In this document: positions 1 through 5,765 of the stretch, piece after piece
Position numbering within the stretch: the first letter of the stretch is position 1
Layout: each line of letters opens with the position of its first letter
DNA from: Oscillospiraceae bacterium
GTDB taxonomy: Bacteria > Bacillota > Clostridia > Oscillospirales > Oscillospiraceae
Reading direction: 5' to 3'
DNA length: 7,097 nucleotides
Assembly (NCBI GenBank): GCA_016297855.1
Contig: JAEDFW010000091.1
Coordinates: 1-7,097 of the forward strand
The notes under the pieces: generated by a model
Databases searched by the model: none
The model's input: the letters and a program-made list of their open reading frames with translations, nothing else
Told to the model about the DNA's origin: nothing
Program-made: the position numbers and the translations under genes

Positions 1-20
1 CGAATGAGCTCTTTGGACAT
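1..20 (-). CDS. 5' end of an unidentified minus-strand gene (runs off the window)
   Basis: Only the first six codons are visible, reading M-S-K-E-L-I and then leaving the window at its left edge. The start is the ATG at 20-18. On the minus strand a G-rich Shine-Dalgarno-like run (GGGGG, about 28-32) precedes it with 7 nt spacing. A good minus-strand sigma-A promoter lies about 60 bp upstream (82-110), so a gene is expected to begin here. An in-frame alternative ATG closer to the G-run exists in another frame, but its ribosome-binding spacing would be too short. Nothing can be said about function from six residues. Confidence 0.45.
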
Positions 21-81
21 TTATCATCCCCCGTTTCATAAATGTAGTATGCGCAGAATTACCAGTTTACACATTGAATTG

Positions 82-110
82 AATATAAATAAAATGTCCC
101 TTTTTGTCAA
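82..110 (-). promoter_or_regulatory. Sigma-A promoter for the gene leaving the left edge
   Basis: On the minus strand the -35 box is a perfect TTGACA (110-105), followed by exactly 17 bp and a TATATT -10 box (87-82). Transcription would start near 75, giving a leader of about 55 nt before the ATG at 20. The -35 box lies inside one arm of the long hairpin at 96-155 that follows the upstream gene, so terminator and promoter share DNA. Confidence 0.7.
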
Positions 111-155
111 TGCGTTTTGCAATTATTTTTTGCAAAACACATCACAAAAAGGGAC
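96..155 (-). terminator. Long 60-nt hairpin terminating the pseudouridine synthase gene
   Basis: A perfect 12-bp inverted repeat forms the outer stem (96-107 with 144-155). A small internal loop follows, then 3 bp (110-112 with 140-142), one mismatch, and a perfect 9-bp inner stem (114-122 with 130-138) closing on a 7-nt loop. In total about 24 of 60 positions pair per side. The hairpin begins 5 nt after the stop codon of the minus-strand gene at 161, and on that strand it is followed by a T-rich stretch (ATTTTATTTATATT). It is read as an intrinsic terminator, although it is longer than most and its arms are A/T-rich apart from a GGGAC/GTCCC clamp. A small palindromic repeat element is an alternative origin. 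Confidence 0.65.
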
Positions 156-160
156 GATGA

Positions 161-1114
161 TCAGCCGAAGAACTCCTGCACGAAATCCACAGTCTGTACC
201 TGAAACGTTTTTCCATCCAGATAGGACAAAATTCCGGCGTCAGACGTAAAACGGAAACTCAGTTTGTAGGAGTAGAGCGCCTGATATGTCCGGTCATAGC
301 GCTTGTCGAGCTTACCGTATTTCCCGTCGCCGAGCAGCGGCCAGCCTGCCGCAGCCATCTGCGCGCGGATCTGGTGTGTACGGCCGGTGATCAGCTCACA
401 CTCGACGAGAGACAAACCGTCTTTGGTTTTGAGCGTTTTATAGCGCGTGGCGCAGGTCTTTGAGCCTTTCTGCGGCTGCTGCGTGACGTATACACGGTTT
501 TTGAGCGCATCCTTGAACAGATATCCTTTGAGCGTGCCCTCGGCAGGCTTCGGCGTTCCGTGAACGATGCACAGATATCGCTTTTCCAGCTCGCGGTCTT
601 TGATCTTCTGGTTCAGGATTCGCAGAGCCTCAGCATTCTTTGCCGCAATGACAATGCCGCCGGTATTGCGGTCGATGCGGTTACACAGCGCGGGCGCAAA
701 CGCGTGTTCCTCGCGGGGATGCCATTCGCCTTTGGCATAGAGATACGCCTGAATGTGGTCAATGAGCGTACGGCCATATTCCTCTCCGTCGTGCGGATGA
801 ACGGACTGACCCGGTTTTTTGTCGGCCAGAAGAATATTTTCATCCTCATAGACGATACTGATTTTGGGTGATGAGACGCGCAGGTACGCGTTATCCTCGC
901 GCGGTTTCTCAAAAAACTCGTCATTGATATATAATTGCAGCGTGTCGCCTTCACAAAGATGTGTGTCGCGCGCAGCGCGTTTGCCGTTCAGCTTGATCCG
1001 CTTGAGGCGAATATACTTCTGCATCAGCGACGCAGGAAGCAGGGGAACGGACTTCGCCAGAAACCGATCAAGTCGCTGGCCGGCGTCATTCTTTCCGATT
1101 GGTAGCTCTTTCAT
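161..1114 (-). CDS. RluA-family 23S rRNA pseudouridine synthase (RluC/RluD-like, S4 domain)
   Basis: This is a 317-residue protein of the RluA family, which isomerises specific uridines in large-subunit rRNA to pseudouridine. It has an N-terminal S4 RNA-binding domain (about residues 12-65) followed by the catalytic domain (about 85-310). The catalytic signature around residue 148 reads NRIDRNTGG, a variant of the family's HRLDRxTSG. Asp148 is the expected nucleophile, and the first residue (usually His) is Asn here. The second family motif GRTHQIR is at 244-250. S4 plus this length fits RluC/RluD-type enzymes, but the exact target uridine cannot be told. The ATG at 1114 has GGAGG at 1124-1120 with 5 nt spacing. 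The gene is divergent from the DUF177-rpmF unit and ends in the hairpin at 96-155. Confidence 0.93.
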   Translation of the reverse strand: MKELPIGKNDAGQRLDRFLAKSVPLLPASLMQKYIRLKRIKLNGKRAARDTHLCEGDTLQLYINDEFFEKPREDNAYLRVSSPKISIVYEDENILLADKKPGQSVHPHDGEEYGRTLIDHIQAYLYAKGEWHPREEHAFAPALCNRIDRNTGGIVIAAKNAEALRILNQKIKDRELEKRYLCIVHGTPKPAEGTLKGYLFKDALKNRVYVTQQPQKGSKTCATRYKTLKTKDGLSLVECELITGRTHQIRAQMAAAGWPLLGDGKYGKLDKRYDRTYQALYSYKLSFRFTSDAGILSYLDGKTFQVQTVDFVQEFFG

Positions 1115-1145
1115 TACATCCTCCGTGCGGTTTCAGGTGTTTTTG

Positions 1146-1174
1146 ATTGTATCACGCGCGGGTGCTTGTGTAAA
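1146..1174 (-). promoter_or_regulatory. Sigma-A promoter of the pseudouridine synthase gene
   Basis: The minus strand carries TTTACA (1174-1169), a 17-bp spacer and TACAAT (1151-1146), with a TG dinucleotide one base before the -10 box (extended -10). Transcription would start near 1139, about 25 nt before the start codon. Confidence 0.65.
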
Positions 1175-1201
1175 GCGGACGCAGTGGGAAAACGGGAGGG
1201 G

Positions 1202-1257
1202 AAATTTGTTTTTTTATGAAAAAAGTATTTGACTTCCTGCTATATATCCGATATAAT
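1202..1257 (+). promoter_or_regulatory. Strong sigma-A promoter with A/T-rich upstream tract for DUF177-rpmF
   Basis: TTGACT (1229-1234), 17 bp, then a consensus TATAAT (1252-1257). Upstream of the -35 box, 1202-1228 is made of T and A runs, resembling an UP element that binds the RNA polymerase alpha subunit; such elements are common before ribosomal-protein genes. The start site would be near 1264, giving a leader of about 25 nt. Confidence 0.8.
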
Positions 1258-1289
1258 ATCTACCGCACGATTATGGATTGGAGGGCGCT

Positions 1290-1793
1290 ATGCTGCTAGA
1301 TTTGTCAAGAATAATCGGCTGTCCAGGCGCTGTAGTTCCCTTTGAGACTAGTCTCGACCTGCATACCATGACGTTCGGCGGAAGCTGCCCCGTAACCGAG
1401 CCGGTGATTGCCACCGGTCAGGTGCGAAATACGGCCGGCGTTCTGGAAATGACGGGCATCGTCAAGACCACGCTGCACGGCGTGTGCGATCGCTGCACAA
1501 GCGCGTTTACGCGCGAGGTTCAGTATCCGATCGAGGCTGTGCTGGTACCCAATCTGGATTCTGACGACTTTGAAAACCCTTGGGTTTTTGAGTTGGAGCA
1601 TGATTGTGCCGACCTTGACGACATCGTCAACAGCGTCTTTGTCCTGAACATGGACAGCAAGCTCCTGTGCAAACAGGACTGCAAAGGGCTTTGCTTCGGC
1701 TGCGGAGCGAACCTCAATCTCGGGCCGTGCTGCTGCAAGCCCGAACCCGATCCCCGCTTTGCTGCGTTACAGCAGTTATTGGACAACATGTAG
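1290..1793 (+). CDS. DUF177 (YceD-family) protein
   Basis: This 167-residue protein belongs to the DUF177/YceD family, which is almost always encoded just before rpmF and has been linked to 23S rRNA accumulation or ribosome assembly; the biochemical role is not settled. It has the family's Cys-rich layout: CDRC (Cys66, Cys69) in the middle, then near the C-terminus Cys127, Cys131, Cys135, Cys138 in the pattern CxxxCKGLCxxCGxNLN, and a run of three Cys at 147-149. These look like metal-binding or structural clusters. The ATG at 1290 is chosen over an in-frame TTG at 1278 because GGAGGG (1280-1285) sits just before the ATG. rpmF follows after 41 bp, with no terminator between, so the two are probably co-transcribed. 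Confidence 0.9.
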   Translation: MLLDLSRIIGCPGAVVPFETSLDLHTMTFGGSCPVTEPVIATGQVRNTAGVLEMTGIVKTTLHGVCDRCTSAFTREVQYPIEAVLVPNLDSDDFENPWVFELEHDCADLDDIVNSVFVLNMDSKLLCKQDCKGLCFGCGANLNLGPCCCKPEPDPRFAALQQLLDNM

Positions 1794-1834
1794 ACAATGT
1801 GCCGTCAGGCATTTCAACCAAGGAGGTGTACCAC

Positions 1835-2023
1835 ATGGCAGTACCCAAGAGAAAAGTATCCCGCGCAAGAAGAGATAAGAGACGCAGCTCCCACTGGAAA
1901 CTCGCGATCCCCGGCGTGGTTGCTTGCCCGAAGTGCGGCGAGGCCCGTCTGCCCCACAGAGCTTGCAAGGCTTGCGGCTACTATAACGGCCGTGAAGTCG
2001 TGGCGGTTGAGGAAGCAAAGTAA
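1835..2023 (+). CDS. rpmF: Ribosomal protein bL32
   Basis: This is a complete 62-residue bL32, a structural protein of the 50S subunit. The basic N-terminus begins MAVPKRKVSRARRDKRR, as is typical for Firmicutes. It is followed by a zinc-ribbon with two CxxC pairs (Cys31/Cys34 and Cys44/Cys47), so this is the zinc-binding (C+) form and not a C-minus paralogue. The start ATG has a near-perfect Shine-Dalgarno AAGGAGGTG at 1820-1828, suited to high expression. The reading frame is open upstream to 1667, but that extension lies over the DUF177 gene in another frame and is not part of the protein. Confidence 0.97.
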   Translation: MAVPKRKVSRARRDKRRSSHWKLAIPGVVACPKCGEARLPHRACKACGYYNGREVVAVEEAK

Positions 2024-2041
2024 TTCGCTCGATACGAGAAT

Positions 2042-2075
2042 GAGAGGGAGGCCTGCGCCTTCCTCTTTTCTTATC
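2042..2075 (+). terminator. Intrinsic terminator after rpmF, upstream of der
   Basis: A 10-bp stem (2043-2052 with 2057-2066, one G-U pair) with a 4-nt loop is followed by a T-rich tail (TTTTCTTATCTT). It lies 20 nt after the rpmF stop. No good promoter is visible between it and der at 2102, so der may depend on partial read-through. Confidence 0.75.
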
Positions 2076-2101
2076 TTAATCTCACGACAGGAGGGGTTTC
2101 A

Positions 2102-3430
2102 ATGGCAAAACCGATCGTTGCGATCGTCGGACGTCCGAACGTCGGAAAGTCCATGCTGTTTAATAAACTGACCGGCAGGCGAATGGCCATCGTCGAGGAT
2201 ACACCGGGCGTGACCCGCGACCGTATCTATGGCGAGTGTGAGTGGAACGGCCGAAAATTCGCGCTGGTCGATACCGGCGGTATCGAGCCGGGCACAAACA
2301 ACGATATGCTCAAATTCATGCGCCGTCAGGCTGAGATCGCCATCGAGACGGCTACGGTTATCATCATGGTGGTCGACGTGACCGTCGGGCTTACCGCAGC
2401 CGACAGCGAGGTTGCGTCGATGCTCAAGCGGTCAAAAAAGCCCGTTGTGCTGGCCGTGAACAAGTGTGACCAGACGGGCGGCATCAATCCCGAAAGCTAT
2501 GAATTCTACGCGTTGGGTCTGGGGGATCCTATTGAGGTGTCCGCCATTCACGGCCACGGCACGGGCGATCTGTTAGATGCCTGCGTCGAGAGCTTCCCGG
2601 ACGATGATGCGGAAGAATATGACGAGGACGTCATCAAGGTCGCCATCATCGGAAAGCCTAACGTGGGCAAGTCCAGTCTGCTCAACCGCATTCTCGGCGA
2701 GGAGCGTGTGATCGTTTCTGATATTGCCGGTACCACGCGCGATGCCATCGACAGTTACTTTGAAAACGAATCCGGAAAGTACCTGTTTATCGATACTGCC
2801 GGTATGCGCAGAAAGTCCAAAATTGACGATGCAGTCGAGCGTTACAGCAATCTGCGCACCGTCTCTGCCATTGAGCGTGCCGACGTGTGCCTCATTCTCG
2901 TTGATGCCAATGAAGGCGTGAGCGAACAGGACACGAAAGTCGCAGGCTTGGCGCACGAGGCTGGCAAGGCGTGCATCATCGTCGTTAACAAGTGGGACGC
3001 GGTGCAAAAGGACACCAATACTATGGACAAGATGACGCAGGATGTGAGGCGCGATCTCAGTTTCATGACCTATGCGCCCGTCATGTTCATCTCCGCGCTC
3101 ACCGGCCAGCGTGTGGACAAACTGTTCGATACCATCAATGCCGTATCAAATCAGAACTCCATGCGCATTACAACAGGAATGCTCAACAATATCCTTGAGG
3201 ACGCGACTGCGCGTGTGCAGCCGCCCACAGACAAGGGCAGAAGGCTAAAAATCTATTATATGACGCAGGTCGGCGTGAAGCCGCCGCATTTTGTCATCTT
3301 TTGCAACGACGCACGGCTGTTCCACTTCTCATACCAGCGGTATCTGGAAAACCAGATCCGTGCCGTGTTCGGCCTTACCGGCACGCCCATCAAGATCACC
3401 ATTCGCCAGAAGGGCGACAAAGAGGAATAA
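2102..3430 (+). CDS. der: Ribosome-assembly GTPase Der (EngA)
   Basis: Der is the essential tandem-GTPase that acts in late 50S subunit assembly. The 442-residue protein has the full family length and layout. The first G domain has GRPNVGKS (10-17), DTGG (57-60), NKCD (120-123) and SA (147-148). An acidic linker rich in Asp/Glu (167-176) joins it to the second G domain, with GKPNVGKSS (184-192), DTAG (231-234), NKWD (296-299) and SA (331-332). A KH-like C-terminal domain (about 355-440) ends in a basic/acidic tail. All nucleotide-binding motifs are intact. The ATG at 2102 is preceded by AGGAGGGG (2089-2096). It follows rpmF across a terminator. The plsY or gpsA genes that often follow der in Firmicutes are absent here, replaced by a convergent hydrolase gene. 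Confidence 0.98.
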   Translation: MAKPIVAIVGRPNVGKSMLFNKLTGRRMAIVEDTPGVTRDRIYGECEWNGRKFALVDTGGIEPGTNNDMLKFMRRQAEIAIETATVIIMVVDVTVGLTAADSEVASMLKRSKKPVVLAVNKCDQTGGINPESYEFYALGLGDPIEVSAIHGHGTGDLLDACVESFPDDDAEEYDEDVIKVAIIGKPNVGKSSLLNRILGEERVIVSDIAGTTRDAIDSYFENESGKYLFIDTAGMRRKSKIDDAVERYSNLRTVSAIERADVCLILVDANEGVSEQDTKVAGLAHEAGKACIIVVNKWDAVQKDTNTMDKMTQDVRRDLSFMTYAPVMFISALTGQRVDKLFDTINAVSNQNSMRITTGMLNNILEDATARVQPPTDKGRRLKIYYMTQVGVKPPHFVIFCNDARLFHFSYQRYLENQIRAVFGLTGTPIKITIRQKGDKEE

Positions 3431-3443
3431 TCTTTTATTTTTG

Positions 3444-3480
3444 GAGCGCCGCAGTTTTTCGTACTGCGGCGCTCTTTGTT
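3444..3480 (+). terminator. Intrinsic terminator of der
   Basis: A perfect 12-bp GC-rich stem (3444-3455 with 3463-3474) with a 7-nt loop is followed by TTTGTT on the plus strand, 13 nt after the der stop. On the minus strand the hairpin comes 4 nt after the stop of the convergent hydrolase gene, but the sequence after it there is A-rich and not T-rich, so it should work well mainly for der. Confidence 0.85.
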
Positions 3481-3991
3481 ATACGATTTCGATCTGGCAA
3501 AGCCTCATCGCTTCCAACGCGTTCTCATGACTTGTGGGCGTCACACCGGCGCAGCAGGAAGAATCGATCTTGATCGGAAGCTCGGGCAGCGCTCCTTTGA
3601 GCATCATGGCGTTGGTAATGACGCAGATGTCAGTACAAAGACCGATGAACTCCACCTCTTCCAGCTCGGGCAGCATGGAAAGAAAACGGATGAGATCCGG
3701 CGAACCAAAGCCGGGCTTATCGAACACAGCTGCGCCGGCAACGTCCAGCCGACAGTCGATTTGCCAGCCGTCAGAGCCAAGCAGGCAATGCGGAACGGGA
3801 AGCTTCCGGCCCTCCTGTGTGTTGAGATAATCCTCAGTATGCGTATCACGGGTGAAAACCACGCGGCGGCCTTCATTACGGGCGGCCGCGATTTTTTTCG
3901 CAACGCGCGGGACGATGCTTTGCGCCTCGGGCGTGCCGAGCGTACCGGAAATAAAATCATTCTGCATATCAATGACTGCGAGTACTTTCAT
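3479..3991 (-). CDS. Cysteine hydrolase of the isochorismatase/nicotinamidase family
   Basis: A 170-residue single-domain protein with the catalytic triad of this superfamily: Asp8 (in VIDMQNDF), Lys92 (in FDKPGFGS) and Cys123 (in GLCTDICV). It also has residues in the positions of the nicotinamidase metal site: Asp49 and His51 (RDTH) and His68 (VPHC). The HC-x4-G segment after His68 also resembles nicotinamidases, which convert nicotinamide to nicotinate and ammonia for NAD salvage. The protein is somewhat shorter than well-studied PncA enzymes, so another amide substrate is possible. The ATG at 3991 has GGAGG at 4003-3999 with 7 nt spacing. It is divergent from the MarR operon and may share its control region. 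Confidence 0.88.
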   Translation of the reverse strand: MKVLAVIDMQNDFISGTLGTPEAQSIVPRVAKKIAAARNEGRRVVFTRDTHTEDYLNTQEGRKLPVPHCLLGSDGWQIDCRLDVAGAAVFDKPGFGSPDLIRFLSMLPELEEVEFIGLCTDICVITNAMMLKGALPELPIKIDSSCCAGVTPTSHENALEAMRLCQIEIV

Positions 3992-4026
3992 GCTGGTGCC
4001 TCCGTTGGGATGTCAAGAATATATGT

Positions 4027-4035
4027 ATTATAGCA
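4027..4035 (-). promoter_or_regulatory. Extended -10 promoter of the cysteine hydrolase gene
   Basis: The minus strand reads TGCTATAAT (4035-4027), a consensus -10 box with the extended TGn motif. The -35 region, about 17 bp upstream, is weak (GTTCTC at 4055-4050), so the extended -10 probably compensates. The start site would be near 4020, giving a leader of about 29 nt. Confidence 0.65.
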
Positions 4036-4044
4036 CAGATTGGA

Positions 4045-4060
4045 AAAAAGAGAACTTTTT
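4045..4060. promoter_or_regulatory. Candidate operator, 6-bp arm palindrome between divergent promoters
   Basis: AAAAAG (4045-4050), 4 nt, CTTTTT (4055-4060). It covers the weak -35 region of the hydrolase and abuts the -35 box of the MarR operon. The overall size of 16 bp is in the range of MarR-family sites. A/T-rich palindromes arise easily by chance. Confidence 0.3.
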
Positions 4061-4061
4061 C

Positions 4062-4090
4062 TTGACAGGAATATGTATAGAAAGTATACT
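4062..4090 (+). promoter_or_regulatory. Near-consensus sigma-A promoter of the MarR-synthase-SDR operon
   Basis: A perfect TTGACA (4062-4067), 17 bp, then TATACT (4085-4090). This is among the best promoters in the window, and such a strong core promoter before a MarR gene suggests repression rather than activation. Transcription would start near 4097, about 43 nt before the ATG. Confidence 0.85.
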
Positions 4091-4110
4091 TGAATATATA
4101 AAATATTTTA
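4082..4110. promoter_or_regulatory. Candidate MarR operators: two perfect palindromes at the -10 box and start site
   Basis: AAGTATACTT (4082-4091) is a perfect 10-bp palindrome covering the -10 box. TAAAATATTTTA (4099-4110) is a perfect 12-bp palindrome just after the predicted start site. A repressor dimer on either would block transcription, which fits autoregulation by the MarR protein encoded directly downstream. The sequence is A/T-rich, so chance palindromes cannot be excluded. Confidence 0.4.
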
Positions 4111-4139
4111 ATTAAAAATTCTTATGAAAGGAGACGTCA

Positions 4140-4574
4140 ATGCTGGAACAACAGATTCTTCAGCTTTACCGCAAGCTGCGTCTGCTGTCCTACCGCAAGA
4201 TGTTCGGCGCCATTCGTGAGAAAAGCGGCAGCCTGAGCGCGACTGAGGCGTTTTCTGCCGACGTGATCCATCTGCTTGGAGCGCCGACCATGACGCAGTT
4301 TGCCACGTTTCTTGGTGTGTCGCAGCCGAATGCGACGTACAAGGTGAGCAATCTTGTCGCAAAGGGTTATGTACAAAAGAGCGTGCCTGAAGCAGACCGG
4401 CGTGAGGTGCGGTTGCAGACCTGCGGGAAATTCAACAGTTATTTTGAAGAACAAAGTGAGCGTCTGACGCGGGCAATCGCCTCGCTGGCGGATACCTATT
4501 CGCCTGAGCAGCTTGCTCTGGCGTCGGAGGTTCTGGAAACACTGGACGAGCGAATCAAAGTGGAGGAGACCTAG
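4140..4574 (+). CDS. MarR-family transcriptional regulator
   Basis: A 144-residue winged helix-turn-helix protein of the MarR family, which binds palindromic operators as a dimer and is usually released by a small ligand. Long amphipathic helices at residues 1-30 and 100-140 would form the dimer interface. The DNA-binding part runs from TMTQFATFLGVSQPNATYKVSNLVAKGYV (spanning 50-78, recognition helix about 61-74) into a wing with the family's DRRE motif (86-89). The ATG has AAAGGAG at 4127-4133 with 6 nt spacing. It is the first gene of a three-gene operon: only 3 nt separate its stop from the synthase, whose ribosome-binding site lies inside this gene. Inference: it represses its own operon in response to a lipid or acyl-thioester, as FabT does for fatty-acid genes in streptococci; the ligand is not known. 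Confidence 0.88.
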   Translation: MLEQQILQLYRKLRLLSYRKMFGAIREKSGSLSATEAFSADVIHLLGAPTMTQFATFLGVSQPNATYKVSNLVAKGYVQKSVPEADRREVRLQTCGKFNSYFEEQSERLTRAIASLADTYSPEQLALASEVLETLDERIKVEET

Positions 4575-4577
4575 CAT

Positions 4578-5765
4578 ATGGATATTTTTGAAAAATGCTA
4601 CCAGCCGTCGCTTGTGGACGAAATCAAGGCGTTGGGGATCTACCCGTATTTTCACGCGCTGGAATCCCGTCAGGATGTTACAGTCATTATGGAAGGCAAG
4701 CGGCGCATCATGCTTGGCTCGAACAATTATCTCGGCCTGACGACTGATCCTGCGGTCATAGCAGCCGGCGTAGAGGCGTATGAACGGCTTGGATCCGGCT
4801 GTTCCGGTTCGCGGTTTTTGAACGGCACACTGAAGCTGCATCTGGAACTGGAGTGCGAGCTGGCAGAATTCCTGCACAAAGATGCTGTTGTAACTTTCTC
4901 AACGGGCTTCCAGTCGAATCTCGGTATTATCAGCGCGATTGTGGGAATGCACGATTATGTTATCATGGACCGTGAAAACCACGCAAGCCTGTATGACGGC
5001 TGCAAACTCAGTTACGGCAAAATGCTCCGCTTCCGCCATGCGGACATGGAAGATCTGGAGAAAAAACTGCAGAAGGTACCGGCGGAGTGCGGATGTCTGA
5101 TCGTGACGGACGGCGTGTTTTCCATGGGCGGAGATATCGCAAATCTGCCGGAAATATGCCGCCTTGCAAGAAAATACGGCGCGCGTGTAATGGTTGACGA
5201 TGCGCACGGGCTTGGCGTCATCGGCGATGGCGGACGCGGCACAGCCAGCTATTACGGTCTTGAGGACGAGGTCGATATCTACATGGGCACGTTCTCCAAA
5301 TCGCTCGCATCACTTGGCGGATACATGGCCGCGTCGAGCCGTGTGGTGGACTTTGTGCGCCACGCGTCCAGACCGTTTATCTTCTCGGCTTCGATTCCGC
5401 CTGCAAACTGTGCTGCGGCTCTGGCGGCGCTGCGGCAGCTGAAGGCGCGTCCGGAGCTGGTGACAACGCTGCAGGAAAATGCGCTGTATTTGCGCGGAAA
5501 GTTGTCCGAACGCGGTATCAAAATGCGTCCGTCGAACGGTGAGATTGTGCCGATTATTCCAATCTATACATATGAAGAAATCCCGACGCTTACCATTGCA
5601 AAGGAACTTTATGAGGCGGGCGTGTATGTCAATTCGTCTCTGCCGCCTGCTGCAGCGCCGCACGAATGTCTGCTGCGTACGAGCCTGATGGCCACGCATA
5701 CGCATGCACTCATTGATGAAGCGGTGGATGTGATTGCGGACGTTCTTGGGAGGCATCAGCTGTGA
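4578..5765 (+). CDS. Alpha-oxoamine synthase, serine palmitoyltransferase-like (PLP-dependent)
   Basis: The 395-residue protein is a fold-type I PLP enzyme of the alpha-oxoamine synthase family, which joins an amino acid to an acyl-CoA or acyl carrier protein with loss of CO2. The visible active site is PLP lysine Lys241 (GTFSKSLAS), His135 stacking on the cofactor (NHASLYDG), Asp207 and His210 (VDDAHGLG), and Arg367 (LLRTSL) for the carboxylate. From memory, the spacings His135-Asp207 (72) and Asp207-Lys241 (34) equal those of Sphingomonas serine palmitoyltransferase. The N-terminus (GIYPYFHALES with a following QD, VIMEGK, GSNNYLGLT) and the segments SGSRFLNGTL and SLMATHT resemble Spt proteins more than BioF or Kbl. 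No biotin genes or threonine dehydrogenase lie nearby. GGAGGAG (4562-4568) precedes the ATG. The stop overlaps the SDR start by 4 nt. The family is firm; the substrate is inferred. Confidence 0.85.
   Translation: MDIFEKCYQPSLVDEIKALGIYPYFHALESRQDVTVIMEGKRRIMLGSNNYLGLTTDPAVIAAGVEAYERLGSGCSGSRFLNGTLKLHLELECELAEFLHKDAVVTFSTGFQSNLGIISAIVGMHDYVIMDRENHASLYDGCKLSYGKMLRFRHADMEDLEKKLQKVPAECGCLIVTDGVFSMGGDIANLPEICRLARKYGARVMVDDAHGLGVIGDGGRGTASYYGLEDEVDIYMGTFSKSLASLGGYMAASSRVVDFVRHASRPFIFSASIPPANCAAALAALRQLKARPELVTTLQENALYLRGKLSERGIKMRPSNGEIVPIIPIYTYEEIPTLTIAKELYEAGVYVNSSLPPAAAPHECLLRTSLMATHTHALIDEAVDVIADVLGRHQL

Larger units (their letters stand above)
4011..4067. repeat. 9-bp inverted repeat flanking the divergent promoters
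   Basis: TGTCAAGAA at 4011-4019 and its exact reverse complement TTCTTGACA at 4059-4067 are 39 nt apart. The right arm contains the -35 box of the MarR operon; the left arm lies in the leader of the divergent hydrolase. Placement suggests a pair of regulator-binding sites, but no binding is shown. Confidence 0.5.

Noticed and set aside
4..249. An 81-codon plus-strand open frame at the left edge
   Set aside because: It crosses the hairpin and the 3' end of the antisense pseudouridine synthase, has no ribosome-binding site, and its low-complexity product matches nothing I recognise.
1278..1289. TTG at 1278 as the start of the DUF177 gene
   Set aside because: It would overlap the ribosome-binding site GGAGGG (1280-1285), which serves the in-frame ATG at 1290.
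1667..2023. A 118-codon open frame that ends with the L32 sequence
   Set aside because: The first 56 codons overlap DUF177 in another frame. The strong Shine-Dalgarno at 1820-1828 and the conserved MAVPKRK start place the real gene at 1835.
4011..4016. A minus-strand TTGACA at 4016-4011 as a -35 box for the hydrolase
   Set aside because: The matching -10 region would fall on the start codon at about 3990, leaving no room for a leader or ribosome-binding site.
4137..4877. A 246-codon open frame on the minus strand opposite the MarR and synthase genes
   Set aside because: It lies fully antisense to two well-supported genes with intact family motifs, has no recognisable domain, and its composition (rich in Arg, Gln, His, Leu) is that of a shadow frame in moderately GC-rich DNA.
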